A stretch of 8,827 bases of DNA, taken from assembly GCA_029934555.1 (NCBI GenBank), contig JAOZMA010000080.1, positions 1-8,827 on the forward strand. The letters are read 5' to 3'. A program made the position numbers and the translations under genes. The DNA comes from Acidimicrobiia bacterium (GTDB lineage Bacteria; Actinomycetota; Acidimicrobiia; Spongiisociales; UBA5794). Position 1 is the first letter of the stretch; each line of letters starts with the position of its first letter. The notes beneath the pieces were generated by a model. That model ran no database searches. It worked only from the letters and a program-made list of their open reading frames with translations, and was not told where the DNA came from. This document shows positions 1 through 6,180 of the stretch, piece by piece.

Positions 1-236
1 ACCGCCATCGCGGCAACGTCGAAGATCACCCACTCCGGCGTGTTGTACGAGATGATCGCGACCCGATCTCCCGCCTCGATGCCGCTCGCGATGAGAGCCT
101 CGGCAACCTGTCGAACGGAGGCGCCGTACTCGCTCCATGTCGCCGTCTCCCATGCGCCATCGACCCGGCGAACCAGAGCCGGCTCGTCATGAAATCGCTG
201 CGCATTCGCGAGCACCAGATGCGGGATCGTTTCCAC
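1..236 (-). CDS. AMP-dependent acyl-CoA synthetase (long-chain fatty acid-CoA ligase type), N-terminal part only
   Basis: Only the first 78 codons are in the window; the gene continues past the left edge. The product would activate a fatty or other carboxylic acid to its acyl-CoA through an acyl-adenylate, in the cytoplasm. Visible is the N-terminal ANL-superfamily pattern: an early segment ending in DEPAL, then W-S-E-Y, a helix, and AGDRVAIISYNTPEWVIFD, the usual first strand-helix of FadD15-like ligases. The AMP-binding P-loop and catalytic lysine lie outside the window. The start is GTG at 236-234, set by GGAGG at 245-241 four bases upstream; the nearby ATG is out of frame. It is divergent from malQ, 50 bases away. 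The substrate cannot be told from this part. Confidence 0.88.
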   Translation of the reverse strand, partial: METIPHLVLANAQRFHDEPALVRRVDGAWETATWSEYGASVRQVAEALIASGIEAGDRVAIISYNTPEWVIFDVAAMA

Positions 237-274
237 TGTTCCTCCAGGATTCAGGACTGCGACCGTCGCATGCG

Positions 275-280
275 CACAAT
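275..280 (+). promoter_or_regulatory. Putative -10 box of malQ (leaderless layout)
   Basis: CACAAT lies exactly six bases before the malQ ATG, which would place the transcription start on or next to the A of ATG. GGAGG at 281-285 is only one base from the ATG, too close to work as a Shine-Dalgarno for it, and no later in-frame start exists nearby. No clear -35 is seen. The match is weaker than for the other leaderless genes in this window. Confidence 0.4.
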
Positions 281-286
281 GGAGGT

Positions 287-1801
287 ATGGAAGAACTCCG
301 CGGCGACGACCGCTCTTCGGGCGTCATTCTACATCCCACCTCGCTTCCCGGACCCTACGGAATAGGCGATCTCGGCATCGAGGCCCGTCGATGGGTCGAT
401 CTGCTCGCCGAGAGTGGGACGTCGCTGTGGCAGATTCTCCCCGTTGGTCCAACCGGATACGGAGATTCGCCGTATCAGTGCTTCTCCGCGTTCGCAGGCA
501 ACGTCAATCTGGTCTCTCCCGACCTTCTTGCGGTCGACGGACTCATCGACCTGCCGTCGCCACCCGGCTTCCCGGACGATCACGTCGAGTACGGAGATGT
601 GATCCCGTGGAAACGTGAGCTCCTCGCCGCGGCGTTCGCAGGCTTCGAGGCAGGCCGCGGCGATCCGGGGCTTCGTGATGAGTTCGAGCGGTTCTGCGAC
701 GAGCAGAACTGGCTCGACGACTACGCGTTGTTCATGGCCATCAAGGTGGCGCATGGTGGTGGGAGCTGGCAGGACTGGCCGAACGAATTTCGGCTTCGCG
801 AGACGGGCGCGATCGGATCGTTCCGGCGACTCCACACAGACGCCATCTCCCGGATCCGGTTCTCGCAGTTCTTGTTCTTCCGCCAGTGGACATCCCTGCA
901 CCTTCACGCCACGGAGAGCGGTGTCCGGATCATCGGCGACGTCCCGATCTTCGTTGCCGGCGATTCCGCCGATGTTTGGGCGTCGCCGGAACGGTTCCGT
1001 CTCGACGGTGAACGCCGGCCCACCGTCGTGGCCGGTGTTCCGCCCGACTACTTCTCCGAGACCGGGCAGTTGTGGGGCAATCCGCTCTACGACTGGGCCC
1101 ATCACGCCGAGACCGGCTTCGCGTGGTGGGCCGATCGGCTCCGGTCCACGTTCGAGATCGCGGATATCGCTCGCATCGACCACTTCAGGGCGTTCGCCGA
1201 CTACTGGGAGATCCCTGCAGCATCCGAGACCGCTATCGATGGGGTGTGGCGTGATGGGCCGGGGATGGCGTTTTTCGATGCCATCCGGGAGCGACTTGGA
1301 GCCCTGCCGATCATCGCAGAGGATCTCGGGGATCTGTCCGACAAAGTCCCAGAGCTACTGGCAGAGACCGGCCTCCCGGGGATGAAGGTGTTGACGTTCG
1401 CATTCTCCACCGATGAGAGCGACATGTTCCTCCCCCACAACTACCCGGTCGAGACCGTGGCGTACACAGGGACGCACGACAACGACACGACACTCGGATG
1501 GTGGAGGACCGCCCCTGACGATCAACGGGAGTTCGCGGCCCGCTATCTCTCGATCGATCCCCACGATCCAGTCGGTGGTTTCCTCGACGGTCTCTGGGGT
1601 TCACGGGCCATGTTCGCTCTCGCTCCCATGCAGGACCTCTTGCGTCTCGGATCCTCTGCCAGGATGAACATTCCCGGTACAACCGACGCCAATTGGCAGT
1701 GGCGTCTGCTCCCGAGTCAGGTTGCCGACGGCGGAGTCGCTATGCAGCTACGCGGCCTGAACGATCGTCACGGACGAGCGTCGGGGAGCCAGGTCTCCTG
1801 A
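287..1801 (+). CDS. malQ: 4-alpha-glucanotransferase (amylomaltase), GH77
   Basis: Transfers alpha-1,4-glucan segments between maltodextrins in cytoplasmic glycogen/maltodextrin metabolism. The 504 residues match the short, Thermus-type amylomaltases (about 500) rather than the near-700-residue E. coli form. GH77 landmarks appear in order: HPTSLPGPYGIGDLG near residue 20, GDVPIF at 217-222, WGNPLYDW at 263-270, RIDHFR with the nucleophile Asp298, IIAEDLG with the acid/base Glu345, and GTHDNDT with the third catalytic Asp398. A conserved RMNIPGT block lies near the C-terminus. All three catalytic carboxylates are present, so the enzyme should be active. The frame stays open upstream to 137, but that part overlaps the divergent acyl-CoA synthetase and lacks family similarity, so ATG 287 is chosen. 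The last 34 bases overlap the convergent gene. No other glycogen gene is in the window. Confidence 0.96.
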   Translation: MEELRGDDRSSGVILHPTSLPGPYGIGDLGIEARRWVDLLAESGTSLWQILPVGPTGYGDSPYQCFSAFAGNVNLVSPDLLAVDGLIDLPSPPGFPDDHVEYGDVIPWKRELLAAAFAGFEAGRGDPGLRDEFERFCDEQNWLDDYALFMAIKVAHGGGSWQDWPNEFRLRETGAIGSFRRLHTDAISRIRFSQFLFFRQWTSLHLHATESGVRIIGDVPIFVAGDSADVWASPERFRLDGERRPTVVAGVPPDYFSETGQLWGNPLYDWAHHAETGFAWWADRLRSTFEIADIARIDHFRAFADYWEIPAASETAIDGVWRDGPGMAFFDAIRERLGALPIIAEDLGDLSDKVPELLAETGLPGMKVLTFAFSTDESDMFLPHNYPVETVAYTGTHDNDTTLGWWRTAPDDQREFAARYLSIDPHDPVGGFLDGLWGSRAMFALAPMQDLLRLGSSARMNIPGTTDANWQWRLLPSQVADGGVAMQLRGLNDRHGRASGSQVS

Positions 1802-2163
1802 AGGTGCATCCAGCGGAGCCCATTCGGGGCTGAGGGATCGCTCATCATGACCGCCGATGAGATCCGCCCGGTCTTTCGCCCATCGATCGTCTGCCACTCC
1901 TCGTACATTCCAACCGGAGCGACCGGGTGGACCGAGACGTTCCGGATCGCGATCTGCAGAGTGCGACGCCCGTAGGCATCTTCAATCGTTGAGCGAACCT
2001 GATCGACAGCGTGTAGATGACCGTCCGGACCGATCATCTGGAACGATTCATCGAGAACGTCGAGGCGTTCCAATTCGCTGGGTTCAGCGGTGCCGGCGAA
2101 CCACCGCTCGAAGAAGGCGTGAAGATCACGCACCTCGGTTTCGAACGCCCCGAGTTCGATCAC
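1768..2163 (-). CDS. NTF2-like (SnoaL/DUF4440-type) protein
   Basis: A 131-residue protein with the layout of the NTF2-like fold. An N-terminal helix (EVRDLHAFFERWFAG) is followed by a strand that places the ligand pocket (VLDESFQMIGPDG), then strands carrying YEEWQTIDG and a final LRWMHLQETWLP. This fold serves small enzymes, ligand-binding proteins and bare scaffolds, so the substrate is unknown. The start is GTG at 2163, overlapping the TGA of the upstream gene in a GTGA arrangement. The two are therefore an operon and probably translationally coupled, which explains the lack of a separate promoter. The 3' end runs 34 bases into malQ on the other strand, a convergent overlap with no room for a terminator between the genes. 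Confidence 0.78.
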   Translation of the reverse strand: MIELGAFETEVRDLHAFFERWFAGTAEPSELERLDVLDESFQMIGPDGHLHAVDQVRSTIEDAYGRRTLQIAIRNVSVHPVAPVGMYEEWQTIDGRKTGRISSAVMMSDPSAPNGLRWMHLQETWLPDARP

Positions 2164-2444
2164 TTCAATTCGACGAGTTGATTCGTCCTGAGATCGAGGA
2201 CTCGTTCAACCGGGCTTCCGCCATCCGCGATCCACCGGGCAAGCGTCTCCCCCGGCGTCCTGACAACCCACCAGGCGACGTCCTGGCTTCCCGATTCGCG
2301 GAACGCCGTCCATGCCCTCCTGCCAGCGTCGATCGCGAGGACCTCGGCGTTGAACACGCCAAGCGTTCGCTCCCGGGTGCCTTGGAAAGCTCCGCCCTCT
2401 CGAAAGGCGGGTTCAACGAACTCGACCAGTTCGTACTCACTCAT
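2160..2444 (-). CDS. Conserved-looking hypothetical protein, 94 residues
   Basis: I do not recognise the family. The protein is soluble, acidic at the N-terminus (MSEYELVEFVEPAFREGG) and rich in aromatic and charged residues, with a VAWWVVRTPGETLARW segment near residue 60 and a DLRTNQLVEL end. There are no membrane segments or cysteines. The frame is open upstream to 2525, but the start at ATG 2444 is strongly set by GGAGGAGG at 2457-2450, five bases before it. The gene heads a two-gene operon with the NTF2-like gene, joined by the GTGA overlap. It is divergent from hpt across 81 bases. The co-translation suggests a shared task with the NTF2-like partner, but nothing in the sequence says which. 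Confidence 0.8.
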   Translation of the reverse strand: MSEYELVEFVEPAFREGGAFQGTRERTLGVFNAEVLAIDAGRRAWTAFRESGSQDVAWWVVRTPGETLARWIADGGSPVERVLDLRTNQLVELK

Positions 2445-2513
2445 ACATTCCTCCTCCGACCCACCTAGATCTGCCCCATCGTCATCGTATCGCATCGGCG
2501 GTGTCCCGTGTCG

Positions 2514-2519
2514 TAGAAT
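2514..2519 (+). promoter_or_regulatory. -10 box of hpt (leaderless)
   Basis: TAGAAT fits the TANNNT pattern and ends six bases before the hpt ATG at 2526. No Shine-Dalgarno lies between them, so the transcript probably begins at the start codon. I see no matching -35. Confidence 0.6.
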
Positions 2520-2525
2520 CGGCAC

Positions 2526-3032
2526 ATGGAACTAGAACCCCGCTTCAGCCAAGACGAGATCGCCGCCGCCGTCGAGCGTGTCGCCGGTGAGATCTCTGCC
2601 GACTACCCCGATGTGACGCCGTTGCTCGTTGGTGTCCTGACCGGTTCGTTCATCTTCCTCGCCGACCTCGTTCGCGCCATGACGATCCCTCTCGACATCG
2701 ACTTCATCCGGGCACGTTCATACGGCAAGGGCACGGTCTCTTCTGGGGCCGTGGAGATAACCAAGGACATCGAGCACGATGTGACGGACCGCGTGGTCAT
2801 CCTCGTCGAGGACATCCTCGACACGGGGCTGACACTCGACTTCGTGGGCGATCGCGTCCGAGCCGGGCATCCCGCCGAGGTCAAGACATGCTCGCTGCTC
2901 GTGCGTGAGGGCGCAACGCCGTCGGACTACATGGGTCTGTGGATTCCTCCGGGATTCGTGGTCGGCTATGGCATCGACTACGCCGAGCAGTACAGGGGTC
3001 TCCCCGACATCCGTTCGGTGCCCGGGACCTGA
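2526..3032 (+). CDS. hpt: Hypoxanthine (guanine) phosphoribosyltransferase
   Basis: Salvages hypoxanthine and/or guanine with PRPP to IMP/GMP in the cytoplasm. The 168 residues fit the type I phosphoribosyltransferase fold. VLTGSFIFLADL near 37-48 contains the pyrophosphate-binding LTG loop. RARSYG (62-67) begins the flexible catalytic loop. VVILVEDILDTGLT (90-103) is the PRPP motif with Glu95 and Asp96. VVGYGIDYAEQYRGLP (145-160) is the purine-side hood, with the Mg-binding Asp151. One oddity: the stretch between SLLVREG and SDYMG is shorter than in familiar Hpt proteins, and I cannot place the lysine that normally contacts O6 of the purine (a proline stands near that place). The base preference is therefore less certain than the family. 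The start is ATG 2526, directly behind a -10 box. Confidence 0.9.
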   Translation: MELEPRFSQDEIAAAVERVAGEISADYPDVTPLLVGVLTGSFIFLADLVRAMTIPLDIDFIRARSYGKGTVSSGAVEITKDIEHDVTDRVVILVEDILDTGLTLDFVGDRVRAGHPAEVKTCSLLVREGATPSDYMGLWIPPGFVVGYGIDYAEQYRGLPDIRSVPGT

Positions 3033-3039
3033 ATCACAC

Positions 3040-3067
3040 TTGATCGATCGGGGCCAGAGCGTAGGGT
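3040..3067 (+). promoter_or_regulatory. Putative promoter of the ABM-like gene
   Basis: TTGATC (3040-3045) and TAGGGT (3062-3067) are separated by 16 bases, a fair -35/-10 pair. A start near 3074 would leave a short leader that contains the Shine-Dalgarno GAGGAGG at 3075-3081. The arrangement differs from the leaderless genes around it. It suggests the small gene is transcribed separately from hpt, though read-through is not excluded. Confidence 0.4.
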
Positions 3068-3086
3068 GAGAGTCGAGGAGGTCGAC

Positions 3087-3383
3087 ATGTTCGTTGTCAC
3101 ATACCGAATCCGCACGAAGCGCGACCAGCGCCAGGCGTTCTTCGTCTGTTGGAGGACCATCGCCGAAGCGAAGCGTGATCACTGCGGGAGCATGGGTTCG
3201 CAGCTCTTCGCCGAGTCCGACCGTACCCACGTCGTCTTCGAACGTTGGCCCGACAAGGCCACGTACGATGCATGCACCCTCCCGGGAAACTACTCGGACC
3301 TCAACAGCGATCTCCATGGGCTCTGCGAAGAGTGGGAGAAGACCGCCGAGATGGAGCTCGTGGAGTCCGTGACTGCCGGTTAG
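3087..3383 (+). CDS. Small antibiotic-biosynthesis-monooxygenase (ABM)-like protein
   Basis: A 98-residue protein with the beta-alpha-beta pattern of a dimeric ferredoxin-like barrel. The first strand is FVVTYRIR, followed by a helix (QRQAFFVCWRTIAEA), a strand around SMGSQLFAES, then THVVFERWPDKATYDA, which resembles the ERW-plus-helix signature of ABM and quinol monooxygenase domains. A C-terminal helix ends the protein. Members either oxidise aromatic compounds without cofactor or have no known activity, so function is open. The start is ATG 3087, with GAGGAGG ending five bases upstream. An in-frame GTG at 3066 lies before the ribosome site and is rejected. No catalytic residue can be named from sequence alone. 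Confidence 0.72.
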   Translation: MFVVTYRIRTKRDQRQAFFVCWRTIAEAKRDHCGSMGSQLFAESDRTHVVFERWPDKATYDACTLPGNYSDLNSDLHGLCEEWEKTAEMELVESVTAG

Positions 3384-3485
3384 CGGTCGCCCACCCGTAT
3401 GGCCCTCGTAGGTGGCTAGTCACCTCAGCACCGTCGTCAATCCTTCTGTACTACGCCGCCTGATTCCGCCATCATGTTCTTGGGT

Positions 3486-3662
3486 ATGGAAGGCACGAAC
3501 ACACAGCACCCCACGGGGTTCATCTGCTACATCTGCGAGGGAGTCGCCGTCGTCGAGATCGACGGCGACTACTTGTGTGCGGCACATGCGATCGAGGCCA
3601 TGACCACGATCGAGATAGACCTCAGAGACAAGACACCGGCAGCCAGCGCTTCGACGAACTGA
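3486..3662 (+). CDS. Tiny putative metal-binding protein (C-x2-C ... C-x2-H)
   Basis: A 58-residue protein, or 62 if ATG 3474 is used. It carries CYIC, then a hydrophobic strand with an acidic turn (VAVVEIDGDYLC), then CAAH. The spacing C-x2-C-x13-C-x2-H suits one zinc ion in a treble-clef or ribbon-like fold. A Thr/Ile-rich acidic tail follows. I do not recognise a named family. Neither start has a Shine-Dalgarno. ATG 3486 is preceded by CATGTT (3473-3478) seven bases away, a weak leaderless layout, so it is preferred. It stands alone between the ABM-like gene and an empty stretch. The four well-spaced ligands make a real gene more likely than a chance frame. Confidence 0.55.
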   Translation: MEGTNTQHPTGFICYICEGVAVVEIDGDYLCAAHAIEAMTTIEIDLRDKTPAASASTN

Positions 3663-4004
3663 TCTGGTGGGTTGGGCGCCCACCGGCAGTCACCGATCGC
3701 GGGTTGCAGGCGCGGCGCGGACTATCGCACGACCAAGTCGGTTGCCGCGCGGCATTCGGTTGTCGCCGGTCCATCAACAGATCCCTAGCGATCCATTGAC
3801 AGATCTTCCACGCGACAGAGCCGCGACCGTCGCCAGACGTCACGGCTCCATCTTGGTTCCGCAGCGATGCAGGAGGCTCCGCCCGCTGGGTTGCTGGTCC
3901 CGACGCTACTCGTACGTTCCGTGCGTCGGGCGAGTTTCTCCGTCGTTGGACGCCACCGTTGGATACAACGTTCCGGGGACCGCAGGTCTGGAGCAGCTCG
4001 GCGT
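3663..4004 (+). other. Gene-free stretch with small repeats and stem-loops
   Basis: No convincing gene on either strand; the open frames here have no family character. It holds GGTGGG/CCCACC (3666-3671 with 3679-3684), three bases after the small gene's stop and without a T-run, possibly a weak terminator. It also holds two 13-base direct repeats of the form CCAT-N2-ACAGATC at 3771-3783 and 3793-3805. An 8-bp stem CCCGACGC/GCGTCGGG lies at 3899-3906 with 3923-3930. A 5-bp hairpin CGTTG-GATA-CAACG lies at 3957-3970. The last two lie 35-106 bases beyond the MarR stop and may shape its 3' end. Confidence 0.5.
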
Positions 4005-4415
4005 TCAACCCAGCAGTCGGTTCTTTTCCTTGACGAGTGCCCCGGTCTCGGAGATTCGGATGCCGAGTTCTCGGGCAAAGCTCCGTACCAACGCTTCAGC
4101 CTTTGGAGTCAATGAGATGGCGACACCGCGCCTGTCTTCGGGGAACGCGCCATAGCGGCGAGTGACCAATCCGACGGCCTCAAGCCGCGACACGGCCTTG
4201 GCGACGCCTCCACTCGTGAGGCCGCTGAACTCCATGATGTCCGTCGGACGCAGCGGCCTCCCGAGTTCGAGCCGACACAGCATCACGACCGAGACGCTGT
4301 CCGTCAGGTCCATGCCACCTTCGGCTTGACGGACCGCGTCGGTGATGAGCTCATCGAATTCGGCGAGCTTGACGAGCGGCTCAATGGTGTCGCGGTCCGA
4401 CTCATTCCAGTCCAT
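4005..4415 (-). CDS. MarR-family transcriptional regulator
   Basis: A 136-residue winged-helix repressor. The dimer helix is at the N-terminus (residues 10-30). The helix-turn-helix runs from about 55 to 82 (LRPTDIMEF, then the recognition helix TSGGVAKAVSRLEAVGLV). The wing contains the family hallmark DRR at 94-96 followed by GVAISLT, and a long C-terminal helix completes the dimer. Such proteins bind inverted repeats near their own genes and release DNA on binding small phenolic or other ligands. Start ATG 4415 is chosen because a -10 box lies just upstream and the longer frame to 4505 has no family similarity. It lies downstream of the M48 protease on the same strand, 179 bases away with its own promoter. 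Regulation of the protease is possible but unproven. Confidence 0.9.
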   Translation of the reverse strand: MDWNESDRDTIEPLVKLAEFDELITDAVRQAEGGMDLTDSVSVVMLCRLELGRPLRPTDIMEFSGLTSGGVAKAVSRLEAVGLVTRRYGAFPEDRRGVAISLTPKAEALVRSFARELGIRISETGALVKEKNRLLG

Positions 4416-4422
4416 GGCGATC

Positions 4423-4428
4423 GTTCTA
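4423..4428 (-). promoter_or_regulatory. Putative -10 box of the MarR gene
   Basis: Read on the minus strand, TAGAAC ends seven bases before the ATG at 4415, and no Shine-Dalgarno lies between them. This fits a leaderless transcript, though the sixth base is C rather than T. Confidence 0.4.
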
Positions 4429-4535
4429 CGGTGACCCGGGCAATGGCACGCATGCGATCGACGTGATAGAGCATCACATGTTCGAGCCCGTTGCATGCGG
4501 GGCACGCGGCGGAGCGACGGTGGGTGGTACCGGAT

Positions 4536-4554
4536 TGGGGGACGCCCACCCCCA
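4536..4554 (-). terminator. Possible terminator hairpin behind the M48 gene
   Basis: TGGGGG (4536-4541) and CCCCCA (4549-4554) form a GC-rich 6-bp stem with a 7-base loop, 41 bases past the protease stop. There is no T-run on the minus strand after it, so the call is weak. It would separate the protease transcript from the MarR gene. Confidence 0.3.
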
Positions 4555-4594
4555 GGGCATCGGCATGGCGGGCACTGGTGGCCGTCCCGGTCGA

Positions 4595-5380
4595 TCAGAA
4601 GAGCTTGCCGGGATGCGAGCGGTCGTAGAGCGCCGCGAGTCGCTTCGTCTGGACTGGATGAGACGCGAGGGCGTTTGCGAACCAGACGAAGACGCCATGG
4701 TCAACCGTCGACCGCTCGGCGATCTGATGGCCGTCGACGAGCGGGTACAAGTATTTCCCGCCGCTCAGCAACACGATGCCATTGATTCCCTCCGGGACGA
4801 CGGCATATGCGTAGTTGTCCGCCGTGTACTCCTTGGCACGGGACAGCGCCGAACGCACGAAGGGAATGAACCCGATGAAGCTCGAGAGGCCTGTGTACCA
4901 GTAGGTGGTGTGTCCGGCCGCTACATGGCCGACTTCGTGGGCGATGATGAAGTCGAGTGCTGCGGGATCCTTCGGGCGAAGCCCGGCTGCGAACGTTCCA
5001 ACCTCGAAGATGTCTGCGTTGATGCGGATGAAGTTCGTTCGGTTGTACTTGGAGGCGAAGGCGTTGAGGAGGCCGCCTTCCTGGGCTATGTATGCCCGTG
5101 GCGCAACATCGAGTCCGAACGCTGTGGTGTAGTGCTCTATCCGCTGGTGAACCTCGGGGAACTGGTCAGCGGTGATCTCGATTGAGGTCACACGCTCGCG
5201 GGCGTTGATGACTCCCCTGGCAATGTAGATAGCTACGACGAGAGCGATAGCAAACCCAATCATCTCCACACCGCTGAAGTTCAGGATGAGCCATGCAAAG
5301 AGCGGCAGCACTGTAACGGCGAGTGCCGTGCCGAGGACTGCGAATCGCACCTCTCCTGGGTGTCGTTGTGGTCTCTCCAT
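4595..5380 (-). CDS. Membrane-anchored M48 family zinc metalloprotease (HtpX/Ste24-like)
   Basis: A 261-residue peptidase. Two hydrophobic segments (about 12-34 and 38-55) anchor it in the cytoplasmic membrane. The metal site is complete: HEVGH at 148-152 supplies His148, the catalytic Glu149 and His152, and AKEYTAD (182-188) supplies the third ligand Glu184 and the conserved Asp188. NAFAS at 106-110 is the usual substrate-side strand before the active helix, and SHP near the C-terminus is also typical. M48 enzymes cut misfolded or damaged membrane proteins, so a quality-control role is likely. It is slightly shorter than E. coli HtpX (about 290) and I see no C-terminal membrane pair, so the name HtpX is not assigned. 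ATG 5380 lies six bases behind a good -10 box. Confidence 0.94.
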   Translation of the reverse strand: MERPQRHPGEVRFAVLGTALAVTVLPLFAWLILNFSGVEMIGFAIALVVAIYIARGVINARERVTSIEITADQFPEVHQRIEHYTTAFGLDVAPRAYIAQEGGLLNAFASKYNRTNFIRINADIFEVGTFAAGLRPKDPAALDFIIAHEVGHVAAGHTTYWYTGLSSFIGFIPFVRSALSRAKEYTADNYAYAVVPEGINGIVLLSGGKYLYPLVDGHQIAERSTVDHGVFVWFANALASHPVQTKRLAALYDRSHPGKLF

Positions 5381-5386
5381 AGCGCC

Positions 5387-5392
5387 AATCTA
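5387..5392 (-). promoter_or_regulatory. -10 box of the M48 protease gene (leaderless)
   Basis: On the minus strand TAGATT fits TANNNT and ends exactly six bases before the ATG at 5380. No ribosome-binding site lies between, and no clear -35 is seen upstream. Confidence 0.6.
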
Positions 5393-5481
5393 GGGTCGGT
5401 TCGATGGTGGATCTGACTTCCAGACACGGCAGCTCTTTGAGGCTGGAAGACTTCTATGCGCAGAGTATTGCGGACGTCCGC

Positions 5482-5661
5482 CTACAACTCCATCATCCCG
5501 GTCCGGCTCCACGTCCAGCTGATCGCCACGAGATACTCCCAGACGTACGCTTGCACACCAATGGCGAACGCCAACTCCTCGCGAGCCTGCCCGGACGCGT
5601 CCAACTCCTTCTCGGCGGACTCGCGTGTCAGGTCCGGCTTCGCCTCAGTCGCTTCGTCGTC
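5482..5661 (-). pseudogene. Truncated DUF1254-type protein (N-terminal remnant)
   Basis: Directly after the arylsulfatase stop, in the same frame, about 59 codons can be read before a TAG at 5484-5482. They start with an acidic stretch and contain ELAFAIGVQAYVWEY followed by a basic/aromatic stretch. This matches the start of DUF1254 proteins, where an A-x-G-x-x-A-Y-x-W/Y-G-Y-P-L segment opens the domain. Here the Gly and Pro after YVW are lost. Everything after about residue 59 is missing, and no start codon is visible. It is a dead fragment. DUF1254 proteins are usually several hundred residues, so most of the gene is gone. Confidence 0.6.
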
Positions 5662-6012
5662 TCAGTGGAGTCCGCCTCCGCCGGCGTCGTCCATCTGCCG
5701 CAGCACGGCGTCCAGGTTGAACGAACCCGGCTTCTGTCGTGGAGGGAATTCGGCGGACGACTGCAGTTGCTCTGCTGCCAATGCCTGCATTGGATAGATG
5801 ACGAGGATGTGCTCGGCGAACCAGTCCCAATACGAGTTGGCGTTCTCATCGGCCCGCTCGAAGGGATCCCGGCGCAGGTTCAAGATCTTCGGCAAGCGCA
5901 TTGGCACGAACGGTTCCGCCCACAGCTGCGTGCGTGTCGCTCGCTGCTCATAGAAGACAGCCTTCCAGTCTCCGAAGCGAACGTCGACGATCAGGCCGTC
6001 ATCGTTCGTGCT
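5662..6012 (-). pseudogene. Arylsulfatase, C-terminal remnant
   Basis: The 116 codons after an in-frame TGA at 6015-6013 read as the C-terminal end of a bacterial arylsulfatase: NDDGLIVDVRFGDWKAVFYEQ, then WAEPFVPMRLPKILNLRRDP, ERADENANSYWDW and EFPPRQKPGSFNLDAV, closing naturally at TGA 5664-5662. The catalytic N-terminal region with the formylglycine C-x-P-x-R motif is absent. What lies upstream (6013-6105) is not sulfatase, so the gene was cut near 6010 rather than merely frame-shifted. The remaining codons are intact, which suggests a fairly recent loss. No start codon or ribosome site is in place, so the fragment is not expected to be made. Confidence 0.85.
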
Positions 6013-6095
6013 TCATGACACTGGATCGACGTGCCTCGACCGAGGCGCGTTCCATGCGCGTCCTGAGCGCATCCACGACCTTCACATTCGACCCC

Positions 6096-6132
6096 GCCAA
6101 ACAACCGAACCCCGCACGGTGTACGGGGTTCG
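6096..6132 (-). terminator. Rho-independent terminator behind the tRNA-Val remnant
   Basis: CGAACCCCG (6106-6114) and CGGGGTTCG (6124-6132) make a perfect 9-bp stem with a 9-base loop. On the minus strand it is followed by GTTGTTTGG. It sits one base past the tRNA-derived repeat, the normal place for a tRNA terminator, so it probably belonged to an intact tRNA gene. Confidence 0.65.
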
Positions 6133-6133
6133 T

Positions 6134-6180
6134 CTTGTGGGCGCTGGCGGGATTGAACCGCCGACCTCTGCCGCGTCAAG
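6134..6180 (-). repeat. tRNA-Val(GAC) 3' half, copy 1: attachment-site-like direct repeat
   Basis: Read on the minus strand this is a tRNA 3' half: anticodon loop TTGACGC (anticodon GAC, U33 kept), anticodon stem GGCAG, variable loop AGGTC, T-stem GGCGG, T-loop TTCAATC, CCGCC, acceptor strand AGCGCCC and discriminator A, with CAA instead of an encoded CCA. The 5' half is absent: the bases before the loop (CAGGC) do not pair with GGCAG, and no GGGCGCT or D-arm follows. It repeats at 8679-8725 in the same orientation with 45 of 47 bases identical. Phages and integrative elements often use exactly this part of a tRNA gene as their attachment site. It cannot yield a tRNA. Confidence 0.8.

Noticed and set aside
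137..286. N-terminal extension of malQ from 137
   Set aside because: It overlaps the divergent acyl-CoA synthetase and has no GH77 similarity; the ATG at 287 sits at the usual distance before the first conserved block.
3622..4008. Minus-strand 128-residue open frame downstream of MarR
   Set aside because: Low-complexity, Arg/Pro-rich composition of a GC-rich random frame, with no start signal and an overlap of the small metal-binding gene.
4416..4549. Minus-strand frame with a CPAC motif upstream of MarR
   Set aside because: One C-x2-C pair in a frame that continues out of register into MarR, with no ribosome site; no second ligand pair, so chance is likelier.
5404..6018. Plus-strand 204-residue open frame
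   Set aside because: It is antisense to the arylsulfatase and DUF1254 remnants, whose frames have clear family similarity.
6134..6180. Functional tRNA-Val gene
   Set aside because: The T-arm and acceptor 3' strand are good but no 5' acceptor strand, D-arm or pairing anticodon 5' strand exists; the same holds for 8679-8725.
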